From Flavobacterium celericrescens (lineage in GTDB: Bacteria > Bacteroidota > Bacteroidia > Flavobacteriales > Flavobacteriaceae), in NCBI RefSeq assembly GCF_011392075.1, contig NZ_JAAJBV010000010.1:19941-83940 (forward strand): a DNA stretch of 64,000 nt. Reading direction: 5' to 3'. Below, in pieces: positions 1 through 7,935 of the stretch. The notes below the pieces were generated by a model. That model was not told where the DNA came from, did not search any database, and worked only from the letters and a program-made list of their open reading frames with translations. Position numbers and translations under genes: made by a program. The first letter of the stretch is position 1. Every line of letters begins with the position of its first letter.

Positions 1-2
1 TA

Positions 3-872
3 ATGATTTCTGGTTTCATACAAGCTCAGAATTTTCAAGGTATGGCGGTTTATGAATCAAAAACAAGTACGGCAGATTTTATGAAAGGCATGCAAGGAAA
101 TAAAGATATTACTCCTGAAATGCAAAAACAAATCGAAGAACGTATGAAAAAAATGTTTGAAAAAACATTCATTTTAAATTTTGATAAATCGGCTTCGATA
201 TATAAAGAGGAAGAAAAATTAGATGCGCCAGGACAACAAGGTGGTGGTAGAATGATGATGTCTATGATGGGCGGAGGCGGAACGCATTATAAAAATGTAA
301 AACAGAAACAAGTAATTGTAGATAAAGAATTTTTTGGAAAAGAATTTTTAATTAAAGATTCATTACCAAAATATGATTGGAAACTAGATGGAGAATCAAA
401 GCAAATAGGAAGTTATAATTGTTTTAAAGCAACAGCTGTTGTTAAAGTAAGTGAATCTGATTTTAGAAATTTTAGATTTAGAAATAAAGAAGGCGAAAAA
501 AAGGAAGAAACTGCAAAAGATTCGACTAAAGCTAAAAAAACAAATTTTACTGATGATTGGGAAATGCCAAAAGAGAATACTATTACGGCATGGTATTGTC
601 CGGAAATTCCAGTTAATCAAGGACCTGAAAATTATTGGGGATTACCAGGATTAATTTTGGAAGTAAACGATGGTAAAACAATTATTCTGTGTTCAAAAAT
701 TGTAATGAATCCAAAAGATAAAGTAGAAATTGTTCCTGCTACCAAAGGAAAAGAAGTAACTCAAAAGGAATATGACGAAATTGTTAAAAAGAAAATGGAA
801 GAGATGCGCGAAATGAATTCGGGTCCTGGAGGGCAACAACGTGGCGGATTTAGAATGGGTGGTGGAAGATAA
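3..872 (+). CDS. GLPGLI family protein, 5' partial
   Basis: This is a secreted Bacteroidetes protein of unknown biochemical role, named for the motif GLPGLI, seen here at residues 213-218 after the typical YW. The gene is cut by the left edge: the visible start, MISGFIQAQNF, reads like the tail of a signal peptide, so the true ATG lies outside the window and the methionine at base 3 is probably internal. Residues 78-93 are a Gly/Met-rich stretch, the middle (about 160-180) is highly charged, and the C-terminus is again Gly-rich. It is followed after 13 bases by a TonB-receptor-like barrel gene. Members of this family often sit next to such barrels, so the two probably form one operon and act together at the outer membrane. 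The function is inferred only from context. Confidence 0.85.
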   Translation: MISGFIQAQNFQGMAVYESKTSTADFMKGMQGNKDITPEMQKQIEERMKKMFEKTFILNFDKSASIYKEEEKLDAPGQQGGGRMMMSMMGGGGTHYKNVKQKQVIVDKEFFGKEFLIKDSLPKYDWKLDGESKQIGSYNCFKATAVVKVSESDFRNFRFRNKEGEKKEETAKDSTKAKKTNFTDDWEMPKENTITAWYCPEIPVNQGPENYWGLPGLILEVNDGKTIILCSKIVMNPKDKVEIVPATKGKEVTQKEYDEIVKKKMEEMREMNSGPGGQQRGGFRMGGGR

Positions 873-885
873 TTTATTTTAAAAG

Positions 886-3618
886 ATGAAAAAATTAATC
901 ATATTTCTTATAATGGCACTTTCTACAGGTGCCTTTTCTCAAAATATTCGTTTTGAAGGTATTATCAAGGATTCAACAGGTGTTGGGTTAGAAATGGCAA
1001 ACATTATGGCTGTAAATCAGCAAACAAAAGCAATGGATGCCTATGCTATTACAAATGAAGCGGGAAAATTTGTTTTGAATTTGAATGCTAATACCGCTTA
1101 TATTATCAAAGCGAGTTATTTAGGGTATGAAAATTATGAGAAAACGGTTCAAACCGGTAGTTCTAATATGAATTACAACGTAGTTTTAAGAGAAGGTATC
1201 CTGTTAAAAGGAGTAGAAATTGTTCATGAAATGCCAGTAAGAATTTCGGGAGATACAATTATATATAACGCCGATTCTTTTAAAAATGGAACGGAACGAA
1301 AATTAGAAGACGTACTAAAAAAATTGCCAGGTGTTGAAGTAAATAAAGATGGAGAAATTGAAGTAGAAGGCAAAAAAGTCCAAAAAGTAATGGTGGAAGG
1401 AAAAGATTTTTTTGATGGTGATACAAAATTAGCTACGAAAAATATTCCAGCGGATGCTTTAGATAAAATTCAAGTATTAAGAAATTATAATGAGGTTACT
1501 AATTTAAAAGGATTAGAAAATAACGAGGAAAATGTAGCGCTCAACATCAAATTAAAAGATGGGAAAAAGAACTTTTGGTTTGGTGATATTACTGCTGGTA
1601 TTGGTGTTGGACACGAAGAAGATAGGTATATTATTAATCCAAAATTATTTTACTACAATCCAAAGTTTAGTTTAAATGTTATTGGAAATAAAAATAATAT
1701 TGGCGAGTTACCATTAACGGCTCAAGATTATTTCAAGTTTACAGGCGGATTCAAAAACATGATGCGAAAAGGAGGTTCTTCTTTTAATGTTGTATCAAAT
1801 GATTTAGGGATTTTAGGACTTCGTAATAACCAGGCAGCTAATATAGAGTCTTCTTTTGGGGCGGCAAATTTTAGTTTTAACCCTTCAAAAGCTTGGACAT
1901 TAAGTGGTTTCGGAATTGTTTTAGGTAACAAAACAGAAATTGAAACAAAAACCATTTCAAATCGTACAGATGAATTGCCTGATGGTACAAGCCAAACAAT
2001 TTCAGAAACAAAAGAAGATTTCACTAGACAAGACAGTAAACAAGCATTGTTGAAATTAAGTTCTAGTTATGTGCCTTCAGAAAAAGTACATTTTGATTAT
2101 GATGCGCTGGTGAAATTTTCAGATCAAAAAGAGAACACAAGTTTGTATTCTAATTTACTTTCTGATATTTATACCAATAAAAAACAAAATCCATTTTCAA
2201 TTAATCAAAATCTTAATTATTACTATACATTAAGCGATAAACATGTTTTTGCTTTCGAAATGCAACACATGTATCAAGATGAAGATCCATTGTATAATGC
2301 TAATCTAGAAACACAACCTTTTGTTTTGTCAGGTTATAATACTACTCAAACTAGAGATGATATTAGTCAAAAAAGGTTTGTAAAAACAAATAAATTAGAC
2401 TCAAAATTTGATTACTATTATATGGTTACTCCAAAAAGCAATATTAATTTGACTTTAGGAAATACCTATTCGTATCAAAATTTTGATTCTTCTATTTTTC
2501 AAATATTAGATAATGGGACACAAAATAATCTAACTGCTACTGAAAATAGTAATGATGTAAATTATATGTTTAACGATGTGTTTCTAGGAGTACATTATAA
2601 ATTCTTAACTGGAAAATTCACATTCAATCCTGGATTTAGTGTGCATCAATACAACATGAACGACGAACAACTAGGAACTTCAAATAAACAATCTTTCACA
2701 AGAATTCTGCCGGATGTTTATGCTTTATGGCAAATTAAAAAATCTGAAACATTAACTTATAATTATTCGTTGACTAATAATTTTACCGATATCAATAAAT
2801 TAGCACAAGGTTATGTTTTTTCAAATTATAACAGTTTGTTTAGCGGAAATAGATATTTAGAAAATTCAACTTCTCAAGTACACTCGTTACGTTATTTTAA
2901 GTATAACATGTTTAATTTCGAAAATATTTTTGCAAATATTTCTTATACTAAACAAGTTGATGCTATAAAAAACAAAGCGTTATTTTCTGGAGTAAATCAG
3001 GTTTCTTCTGCGGTCAATATTAATTCTAGTTTTCCAGAAGAATCATTGAGTGGAAGTGCAAATTATGGACGTTCGTTTTTTAAATATTATAAAGCAAATG
3101 CTCGTGTTTCTATTGGATGGAACAAGTTTAATAATATTCGTGTTTATCCAGATACCGATACAGACCCTGATAATAATCCAACTGCTATTCAAACTACGGA
3201 ATCACTTAGTCAAAGTTATTCATTAGGATTTTCTACTAATTTTAAGCAGTTGCCAAATTTAGGAATATCATATAATTATTCAATTAGTGATAATTTTTCT
3301 GATATTGTATATACAGATAGTCCGTCTTTAACTTTAGAATATTATTTCTTGGAGGCATTTTCTTTTACATCGGAATATAACTTTTTTCATAATTACAATA
3401 AATCAAAAACAATTGATAGCGAATATGATTTTTTATCAGCAAATATCATGTATCAAAAGAAAGATAGTAAATGGGAATGGAAATTATCAGGAACCAATTT
3501 GTTGGATACAAAATCACTAGATAGCAATAGTTTTAGTCAATTAGGTGGTACAAGTACTTTTTCAAGTTACAAGGTACAGCCACGATATTTGATTTTAAGC
3601 TTGAAATATAATTTGTAA
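886..3618 (+). CDS. TonB-dependent receptor-like outer membrane beta-barrel protein
   Basis: This is a 910-residue outer-membrane protein. A signal peptide ends near AFSQ (residues 1-19). A carboxypeptidase-regulatory-like beta-sandwich domain follows (about 20-105), then a plug-like segment with the phrases LEDVLKKLPGVEV and KVMVEGKDFFDGD (about 130-180). The rest is a long barrel rich in alternating aromatic and polar strands, ending in LILSLKYNL. This layout matches the outer-membrane beta-barrel family that accompanies GLPGLI proteins rather than classical siderophore receptors, and no TonB box is obvious. It lies 13 bases after the GLPGLI gene and is closed by a strong hairpin terminator. 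The substrate is unknown. Confidence 0.85.
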   Translation: MKKLIIFLIMALSTGAFSQNIRFEGIIKDSTGVGLEMANIMAVNQQTKAMDAYAITNEAGKFVLNLNANTAYIIKASYLGYENYEKTVQTGSSNMNYNVVLREGILLKGVEIVHEMPVRISGDTIIYNADSFKNGTERKLEDVLKKLPGVEVNKDGEIEVEGKKVQKVMVEGKDFFDGDTKLATKNIPADALDKIQVLRNYNEVTNLKGLENNEENVALNIKLKDGKKNFWFGDITAGIGVGHEEDRYIINPKLFYYNPKFSLNVIGNKNNIGELPLTAQDYFKFTGGFKNMMRKGGSSFNVVSNDLGILGLRNNQAANIESSFGAANFSFNPSKAWTLSGFGIVLGNKTEIETKTISNRTDELPDGTSQTISETKEDFTRQDSKQALLKLSSSYVPSEKVHFDYDALVKFSDQKENTSLYSNLLSDIYTNKKQNPFSINQNLNYYYTLSDKHVFAFEMQHMYQDEDPLYNANLETQPFVLSGYNTTQTRDDISQKRFVKTNKLDSKFDYYYMVTPKSNINLTLGNTYSYQNFDSSIFQILDNGTQNNLTATENSNDVNYMFNDVFLGVHYKFLTGKFTFNPGFSVHQYNMNDEQLGTSNKQSFTRILPDVYALWQIKKSETLTYNYSLTNNFTDINKLAQGYVFSNYNSLFSGNRYLENSTSQVHSLRYFKYNMFNFENIFANISYTKQVDAIKNKALFSGVNQVSSAVNINSSFPEESLSGSANYGRSFFKYYKANARVSIGWNKFNNIRVYPDTDTDPDNNPTAIQTTESLSQSYSLGFSTNFKQLPNLGISYNYSISDNFSDIVYTDSPSLTLEYYFLEAFSFTSEYNFFHNYNKSKTIDSEYDFLSANIMYQKKDSKWEWKLSGTNLLDTKSLDSNSFSQLGGTSTFSSYKVQPRYLILSLKYNL

Positions 3619-3631
3619 AAACAGTTAATAT

Positions 3632-3667
3632 AAAAAAGCCTGAACTAATATTAGTCAGGCTTTTTTT
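3632..3667. terminator. Bidirectional terminator between the barrel gene and metK
   Basis: The arms AAAAAAGCCTGA and TCAGGCTTTTTT, extended inward by ACTAAT/ATTAGT, form a long stem flanked by A and T runs, so it can work on both strands. It separates the convergent barrel gene and metK. Confidence 0.85.
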
Positions 3668-3686
3668 ATTTGTATAAATAGCTTAA

Positions 3687-4937
3687 TTATAATTTAAAAG
3701 CTGCTTTTACTTTGTCTACGAAATCTAATTTTTCCCATGTGAATAATTCAACAGTTAATGTTTTTGTTTCACCACCAGGAGCAGAAAATGTTTTTGTTAC
3801 GGTTTCTGGAGTTCTTCCCATGTGTCCGTATGCGGCAGTTTCGCTATAAATAGGATTTCTTAATTTTAAACGTTGTTCAATAAAGTATGGACGCATATCA
3901 AAAATACTTTCTACAACTTTACTAATTTCTCCATCAGTTAATTTTACTTTTGCAGTTCCGTATGTGTTTACGTTAATTGATGTTGGTTCAGCAACTCCAA
4001 TAGCGTAAGATACTTGAACTAAGATTTCGTCAGCTACACCAGCAGCCACTAAATTTTTAGCAATATGACGAGTAGCATAAGCAGCAGAACGGTCTACTTT
4101 AGATGGGTCTTTTCCTGAGAAAGCACCACCACCGTGAGCTCCTTTTCCACCGTAAGTATCTACGATAATTTTTCTTCCAGTTAAACCAGTATCTCCGTGA
4201 GGTCCTCCAATTACGAATTTTCCAGTTGGGTTAATGTGGTATTTAATTGCATCATTAAATAAATGAGCATATTGAGGATTTTTAGCAATCACTCTTGGAA
4301 TCAAAATCTCAATAATATCTTTTTTGATTTTTGCTAACATCGTTGGTTCATCAGCAAAATCATCATGTTGCGTTGAGACTACAATAGCATCAATACGAAC
4401 AGGTTTGTTATCATCAGAATATTCTAAAGTTACCTGAGATTTTGCATCTGGGCGTAAGTAAGTGATTTCTTTGTTCTCTCTTCTTAAGTCGGCTAAATCT
4501 TGTAATAATTGATGCGATAATTTTAAAGCTAACGGCATGAATTCAGCAGTCTCATTTGTTGCATAACCAAACATCATTCCTTGGTCACCTGCACCTTGCT
4601 CTTCTTTGCTAGCTCTATCAACTCCTTGATTAATATCGGCAGATTGTTCGTGAATTGCAGATAAAACTCCACAAGAATTCGCTTCAAACATATATTCACT
4701 TTTGGTATAACCAATTTTCTTGATTACATCTCTTGCGATAGTTTGTACATCTAAATAAGTATTAGATTTTACCTCTCCAGCTAAAATTACCTGACCTGTG
4801 GTTACTAACGTTTCGCAAGCTACTTTTGACTCAGGGTCAAATGCTAAAAAGTTATCAATTAATGCGTCTGAAATTTGATCCGCAACTTTGTCGGGATGTC
4901 CTTCACTCACTGATTCTGACGTAAATAAATAAGCCAT
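3687..4937 (-). CDS. metK: S-adenosylmethionine synthase
   Basis: MetK makes S-adenosylmethionine from methionine and ATP in the cytoplasm. At 416 residues it is slightly longer than the E. coli enzyme, as is usual in Flavobacteria. Visible signatures are GHPDK (13-17) in the ATP site, GAGDQG (115-120) and the glycine-rich GGGAFSGKD (269-277) of the family. The ATG at 4937 starts [17 protein letters not shown], the normal N-terminus. The gene is monocistronic on the minus strand, with a -33/-7 promoter and a pseudoknot-like leader upstream that may sense its own product. It is physically next to the methionine synthesis cluster that begins near 6.3 kb but is transcribed separately and in the opposite direction. 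Confidence 0.97.
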   Translation of the reverse strand: MAYLFTSESVSEGHPDKVADQISDALIDNFLAFDPESKVACETLVTTGQVILAGEVKSNTYLDVQTIARDVIKKIGYTKSEYMFEANSCGVLSAIHEQSADINQGVDRASKEEQGAGDQGMMFGYATNETAEFMPLALKLSHQLLQDLADLRRENKEITYLRPDAKSQVTLEYSDDNKPVRIDAIVVSTQHDDFADEPTMLAKIKKDIIEILIPRVIAKNPQYAHLFNDAIKYHINPTGKFVIGGPHGDTGLTGRKIIVDTYGGKGAHGGGAFSGKDPSKVDRSAAYATRHIAKNLVAAGVADEILVQVSYAIGVAEPTSINVNTYGTAKVKLTDGEISKVVESIFDMRPYFIEQRLKLRNPIYSETAAYGHMGRTPETVTKTFSAPGGETKTLTVELFTWEKLDFVDKVKAAFKL

Positions 4938-5006
4938 AATTAAATTTTTATTATAAATTAAGCGAGAAAAAAAGAAGACTGCAAATCGCGTAAAGGAGTA
5001 GGGAAT

Positions 5007-5057
5007 ACTGCTTTAGCATTTTTTTAATGAGGTTGCAATCAGTTCAAATTTTTCCTC
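5007..5057 (-). ncRNA. SAM-II-like H-type pseudoknot in the metK leader
   Basis: Read on the minus strand, the leader can form a first stem GAGG/CCTC (5057-5054 with 5032-5029). Its loop contains ACTG (5043-5040), which pairs with CAGT (5010-5007) just after the segment ATGCTAAAG. A loop ending in TTGCAA, followed by an A-rich linker, the block GCTAAA and a second loop-closing stem is the topology of SAM-II class riboswitches, which control methionine and SAM genes. The stems are short (4 bp each) and the match was made by eye, so this is a candidate. The RNA would begin only about 8 nt upstream of the first stem, given the promoter at 5072-5100. Confidence 0.5.
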
Positions 5058-5071
5058 TTTGTTTTCGGATG

Positions 5072-5100
5072 CAAATGTATGAAATGAAATTGAATTCCAA
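5072..5100 (-). promoter_or_regulatory. metK promoter (-33/-7)
   Basis: On the minus strand TTG (5100-5098) and TACATTTG (5079-5072) are separated by 18 bases, a full match to the Bacteroidetes sigma-ABfr consensus TTG-N(17-23)-TAnnTTTG. Confidence 0.75.
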
Positions 5101-5226
5101 ATAGTTGTTAACTTATTTTTTTTAAAAATGTACTTTATCGGAATTTTTTAATGCTTCGTCGGAAATGTATTATGTAATTACTTGTTATTCATATATTTAT
5201 AATTCAAATTTTTAAAATATATAGAT

Positions 5227-6111
5227 ATGGTTAAAAAATTACTTTCTTTTAGCTTTTTGTTGGTTTCGCTAACATTTCAAGCACAAAATTTAATTAGTGA
5301 AGGGTTTGATACTTATACTAATTTAGCCACGGCAGGTTGGACATCAACAAATCAAAGTACTGTTGTTGGAACTAATCCTGATTGGTTTCAAGGAAATCCC
5401 ACAGCTAGTGGTGGGCCTTTTGACTCCTATGCTGGAGCTACTAATTCTTATGTTGCATGTAATTACAATAGTACCGCTGGAGCCAATACGATTAGTAATT
5501 GGCTAATGTCGCCAGTGGTTAGTCTTGTTAACGGGGATGTTATTACGTTTTATACAAGAACAGTTTCTTCGCCTGCATTTGCTGATAGATTACAATTAAG
5601 AATCAGTACTAATGGAGCTGCTTCTGCTAATCCGGTTGGTGCAACAGGAGTTGGGGATTATACTACTTTAGCATTAGATGTTAATCCTTCATTGGTGGCT
5701 ACAAGTTATCCTAATGCATGGACTTTGTATAGTTATACGGTTTCTGGTTTGCCAACAGCTACTAATTGTAAAATTGCATTTAGATATTTTGTTACAAATG
5801 GAGGTCCTTCTGGAGCTAATTCTGATTATATTGGGGTAGATTCATTTTCAGTTGATAGACCATTAAGTTCTGATTCGTTTTTTAAAAATAATTTTTCACT
5901 ATATCCTAATCCTGTTAGTAATGTGTTAAATATTTCTATGAAAAATGAAATGACTATCAATAATTTGTCAATTATAGATTTAAATGGTAGAATGGTGTTT
6001 TCTAGTGATTCAAATACTTCAATAGATGTTTCAAATTTATCTTCTGGGGTTTATTTCATTTCTATTGAAACAAATGAAGGAAAAGGAACTGCAAAATTTG
6101 TAAAAAAATAA
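5227..6111 (+). CDS. Secreted choice-of-anchor J-like protein with T9SS type A sorting domain
   Basis: This 294-residue extracellular protein has a signal peptide (MVKKLLSFSFLLVSLTFQAQ). The next 190 residues form a jelly-roll type domain of the choice-of-anchor J kind, recognisable from the start SEGFDTYTNLATAGW, from NWLMSPVVSL near the middle and from YIGVDSFSV at the end. The last 75 residues are a type A type IX secretion sorting domain: FSLYPNPVSNVLNI, then SSGVYFISIETNEG, with a basic end (KFVKK). The protein is therefore predicted to cross the outer membrane through the T9SS and be cell-surface attached or released. The gene stands alone between metK and the metY leader and has its own terminator. 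The ligand or substrate is unknown. Confidence 0.85.
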   Translation: MVKKLLSFSFLLVSLTFQAQNLISEGFDTYTNLATAGWTSTNQSTVVGTNPDWFQGNPTASGGPFDSYAGATNSYVACNYNSTAGANTISNWLMSPVVSLVNGDVITFYTRTVSSPAFADRLQLRISTNGAASANPVGATGVGDYTTLALDVNPSLVATSYPNAWTLYSYTVSGLPTATNCKIAFRYFVTNGGPSGANSDYIGVDSFSVDRPLSSDSFFKNNFSLYPNPVSNVLNISMKNEMTINNLSIIDLNGRMVFSSDSNTSIDVSNLSSGVYFISIETNEGKGTAKFVKK

Positions 6112-6134
6112 AAATATTTTATTGTATAAATTAG

Positions 6135-6161
6135 AAAAAAGAGGCTTTTGCCTCTTTTTTT
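6135..6161 (+). terminator. Terminator of the T9SS-secreted protein gene
   Basis: AAAAAAGAGGC and GCCTCTTTTTT form a perfect stem around a TTTT loop, followed by a T run. Confidence 0.85.
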
Positions 6162-6285
6162 CTTTTATGATAGTTTTAATTTTTGTTATTTATTGTTTTT
6201 AACGAAAAATAATCTATAAAATTATTTTAAAATAACAAAATTTAGAAAAATAATCTATTTATTTTTTTATTGTAGAAAATAAATC

Positions 6286-6293
6286 TAATTTTG
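6286..6293 (+). promoter_or_regulatory. -7 element for the metY leader
   Basis: TAATTTTG matches TAnnTTTG. It would start transcription near 6300, about 20 nt before the leader-peptide ATG. No clear TTG was found at the -33 position. Confidence 0.5.
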
Positions 6294-6318
6294 TCTCATC
6301 AAATTAAAAGGAATAAAT

Positions 6319-6387
6319 ATGAACTTTACAATGTGCTATATCTGTATGACAATGTGGAATAATTCGCAGAGGCTTTGTATTGCATAA
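6319..6387 (+). CDS. Met/Cys-rich leader peptide of the metY attenuator
   Basis: This 22-residue ORF is too short for ordinary gene calling. It starts with MNFTMCYICMTMW and ends with SQRLCIA. Four of its residues are Met and three are Cys, clustered at positions 5-12 and 20. An A/G-rich ribosome-binding stretch (AAAAGGAA, 6307-6314) precedes the ATG. The 3' part of the ORF contains GCAGAGG (6366-6372), whose last six bases (CAGAGG) also form the 3' arm of the downstream terminator hairpin. The layout is that of a classical amino-acid leader peptide: stalling at Met or Cys codons would decide whether the terminator forms. The downstream gene makes homocysteine or methionine precursors, so the codon content fits the pathway. 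The role is inferred from structure and context. Confidence 0.75.
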   Translation: MNFTMCYICMTMWNNSQRLCIA

Positions 6388-6442
6388 TTTTAAAGAAACT
6401 TAAATAATCAATATAACCTCTGTCGAAAGCAGAGGTTTTTTT
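6366..6442 (+). promoter_or_regulatory. Transcription attenuator of metY (terminator and competing antiterminator)
   Basis: The terminator is AACCTCTG (6415-6422) paired with CAGAGGTT (6430-6437) around TCGAAAG, followed by a T run to 6442. The competing partner is CAGAGG at 6367-6372, inside the leader ORF, which can pair with CCTCTG (6417-6422). A ribosome stalled on the Met/Cys codons at about 6331-6354 would leave 6367-6372 free to pair and prevent termination. A ribosome that finishes the ORF covers it and the terminator forms. Confidence 0.75.
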
Positions 6443-6463
6443 ATTTCTAAAAACACAACAAAT

Positions 6464-6514
6464 ATGAAAATAGCCATTTACAATCCAAGACGATGTTGTC
6501 GAATGTGTAGCTGA
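6464..6514 (+). CDS. Possible micro-ORF between attenuator and metY
   Basis: A 16-codon ORF, MKIAIYNPRRCCRMCS, begins with ATG preceded by an A-rich stretch and contains three Cys and a second Met. It lies between the attenuator and metY. It may be a second regulatory peptide or a chance ORF; nothing else supports it. Confidence 0.3.
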   Translation: MKIAIYNPRRCCRMCS

Positions 6515-6574
6515 ATCAAACTTAGTAGAATCAAAAACAGTTAAAAATACAAAAACATCAAAAATAAAAATATC

Positions 6575-7867
6575 ATGAGCACAAATAAATTTGTAACAAA
6601 CGCCTTACACGCAGGACACGACACAACTAAAAACGCTGGAACAAGAGCTGTTCCAATTTACCAAACCACATCCTACGTTTTCAATAATTCAGACCACGCT
6701 GCCAATCTTTTTGGTTTAGCGGAAGCGGGTTTTATTTACACACGATTAAATAACCCAACAAACGATATCTTAGAACAGCGATTAGCAAAACTAGAAGGCG
6801 GAATCGGAGCTGTCGTAACCGCTTCAGGAACTGCAGCTATCTCAACTGCTTTATTAACGTTATTAAAAGCTGGTGACCACATAGTAGCTTCCAATAGTTT
6901 ATATGGCGGAACTTACAATTTATTAAACGTGACTTTGCCAAGATTAGGCATCACCACAACATTCGTAGATCCGATAAATCCTGAAAATTTCTTAAATGCA
7001 GCTCAAGAAAATACCCGAGTGTTCTTTGCTGAAAGTTTAGGAAATCCAAAATTAGATGTACTCGATTTAAAAGCCATTTCAAAAGCAGCACAAACCTACA
7101 AAGTGCCTTTTATTGTGGATAACACAGTGGCAACACCCTTTTTGCTAAACCCAATCGAACATGGAGCAAACATCGTAATTCATTCGTTAACCAAATACAT
7201 CGGTGGAAACGGTACTTCGCTTGGAGGCGTTATCATCGATGCAGGAAATTTCGATTGGAGCAACGGAAAATTTCCAGAATTCACAGAACCTTCAGCAGGG
7301 TATCACGGATTAAAATATTATGAAGTCTTAGGAGCAGCTTCATTCATAGCAAAAGTTAGAATCGAAGGTTTACGCGATTTAGGTGCTTCGTTAAGTCCGT
7401 TCAATGCATTTCAAATTATTCAAGGTTTGGAAACTTTAGCAATTCGAATCAAAAAACATAGTGAAAATGCATTAGAATTAGCTAAATGGTTGCAAAAGCG
7501 TCCCGAAGTGGCTTGGGTAAATTATCCTGGATTGATTTCTTCAAAATATTACGATTTAGCCCAACAATATTTACCAGAAGGACAAAGCGGTATCGTAACT
7601 TTTGGATTAAAAGGCGGTTACGAAGCTGCTAAAAATGTTGCGGATGAAACCCAATTTTTCTCATTGTTAGCGAATATTGGTGACACAAAATCATTAATTA
7701 TTCATCCAGCAAGTACGACGCACCAACAATTGTCAGAAGAACAACAAATTGCAACTGGAGTAACGAAAGATTTAATTCGTTTATCGGTTGGATTAGAAGA
7801 TATTGAAGACTTGAAAGCCGATTTACAAGGTGTTTTCGAAAAATTGCCAGTTCAAAATTTAGTTTAG
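6575..7867 (+). CDS. metY: O-acetylhomoserine sulfhydrylase (MetY)
   Basis: MetY is a PLP-dependent enzyme of the Cys/Met metabolism family that makes homocysteine from O-acetylhomoserine and sulfide in the cytoplasm. At 430 residues it has the length typical of MetY, longer than the gamma-synthase relatives of about 390. The PLP lysine is K207 in VIHSLTKYIGGNG, and the substrate-binding opening NALHAGHD and YTRLNNPTND motifs are intact. The ATG at 6575 follows an A-rich leader. The gene is the first of the metY-metX-thrA-metZ series and sits behind the Met/Cys leader-peptide attenuator. A hairpin with a T run separates it from metX, so its message may often end here. Confidence 0.95.
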   Translation: MSTNKFVTNALHAGHDTTKNAGTRAVPIYQTTSYVFNNSDHAANLFGLAEAGFIYTRLNNPTNDILEQRLAKLEGGIGAVVTASGTAAISTALLTLLKAGDHIVASNSLYGGTYNLLNVTLPRLGITTTFVDPINPENFLNAAQENTRVFFAESLGNPKLDVLDLKAISKAAQTYKVPFIVDNTVATPFLLNPIEHGANIVIHSLTKYIGGNGTSLGGVIIDAGNFDWSNGKFPEFTEPSAGYHGLKYYEVLGAASFIAKVRIEGLRDLGASLSPFNAFQIIQGLETLAIRIKKHSENALELAKWLQKRPEVAWVNYPGLISSKYYDLAQQYLPEGQSGIVTFGLKGGYEAAKNVADETQFFSLLANIGDTKSLIIHPASTTHQQLSEEQQIATGVTKDLIRLSVGLEDIEDLKADLQGVFEKLPVQNLV

Positions 7868-7881
7868 GTTTTTGTTTGTTT

Positions 7882-7926
7882 CAAAGACTGCCAATAGTCC
7901 CACCTAAAGGCAGTCTTTGTTTTTTT
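7882..7926 (+). terminator. Hairpin terminator between metY and metX
   Basis: CAAAGACTGCC (7882-7892) and GGCAGTCTTTG (7909-7919) form a perfect 11-bp stem with a 16-nt loop and a run of seven T. It lies only 14 bases after the metY stop and 10 before the metX ATG, so it probably reduces read-through into metX. Confidence 0.8.
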
Positions 7927-7935
7927 AAAAGAAAT

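Noticed and set aside
5007..5057. SAM-I riboswitch at metK
   Set aside because: GCAACC and TGCTAA words are present, but P1, P2 and P4 of the S-box cannot be drawn; a pseudoknot of SAM-II type fits better.
7876..7935. Longer N-terminus for metX from 7876
   Set aside because: It would be encoded by a perfect terminator hairpin; the ATG at 7936 fits the family.
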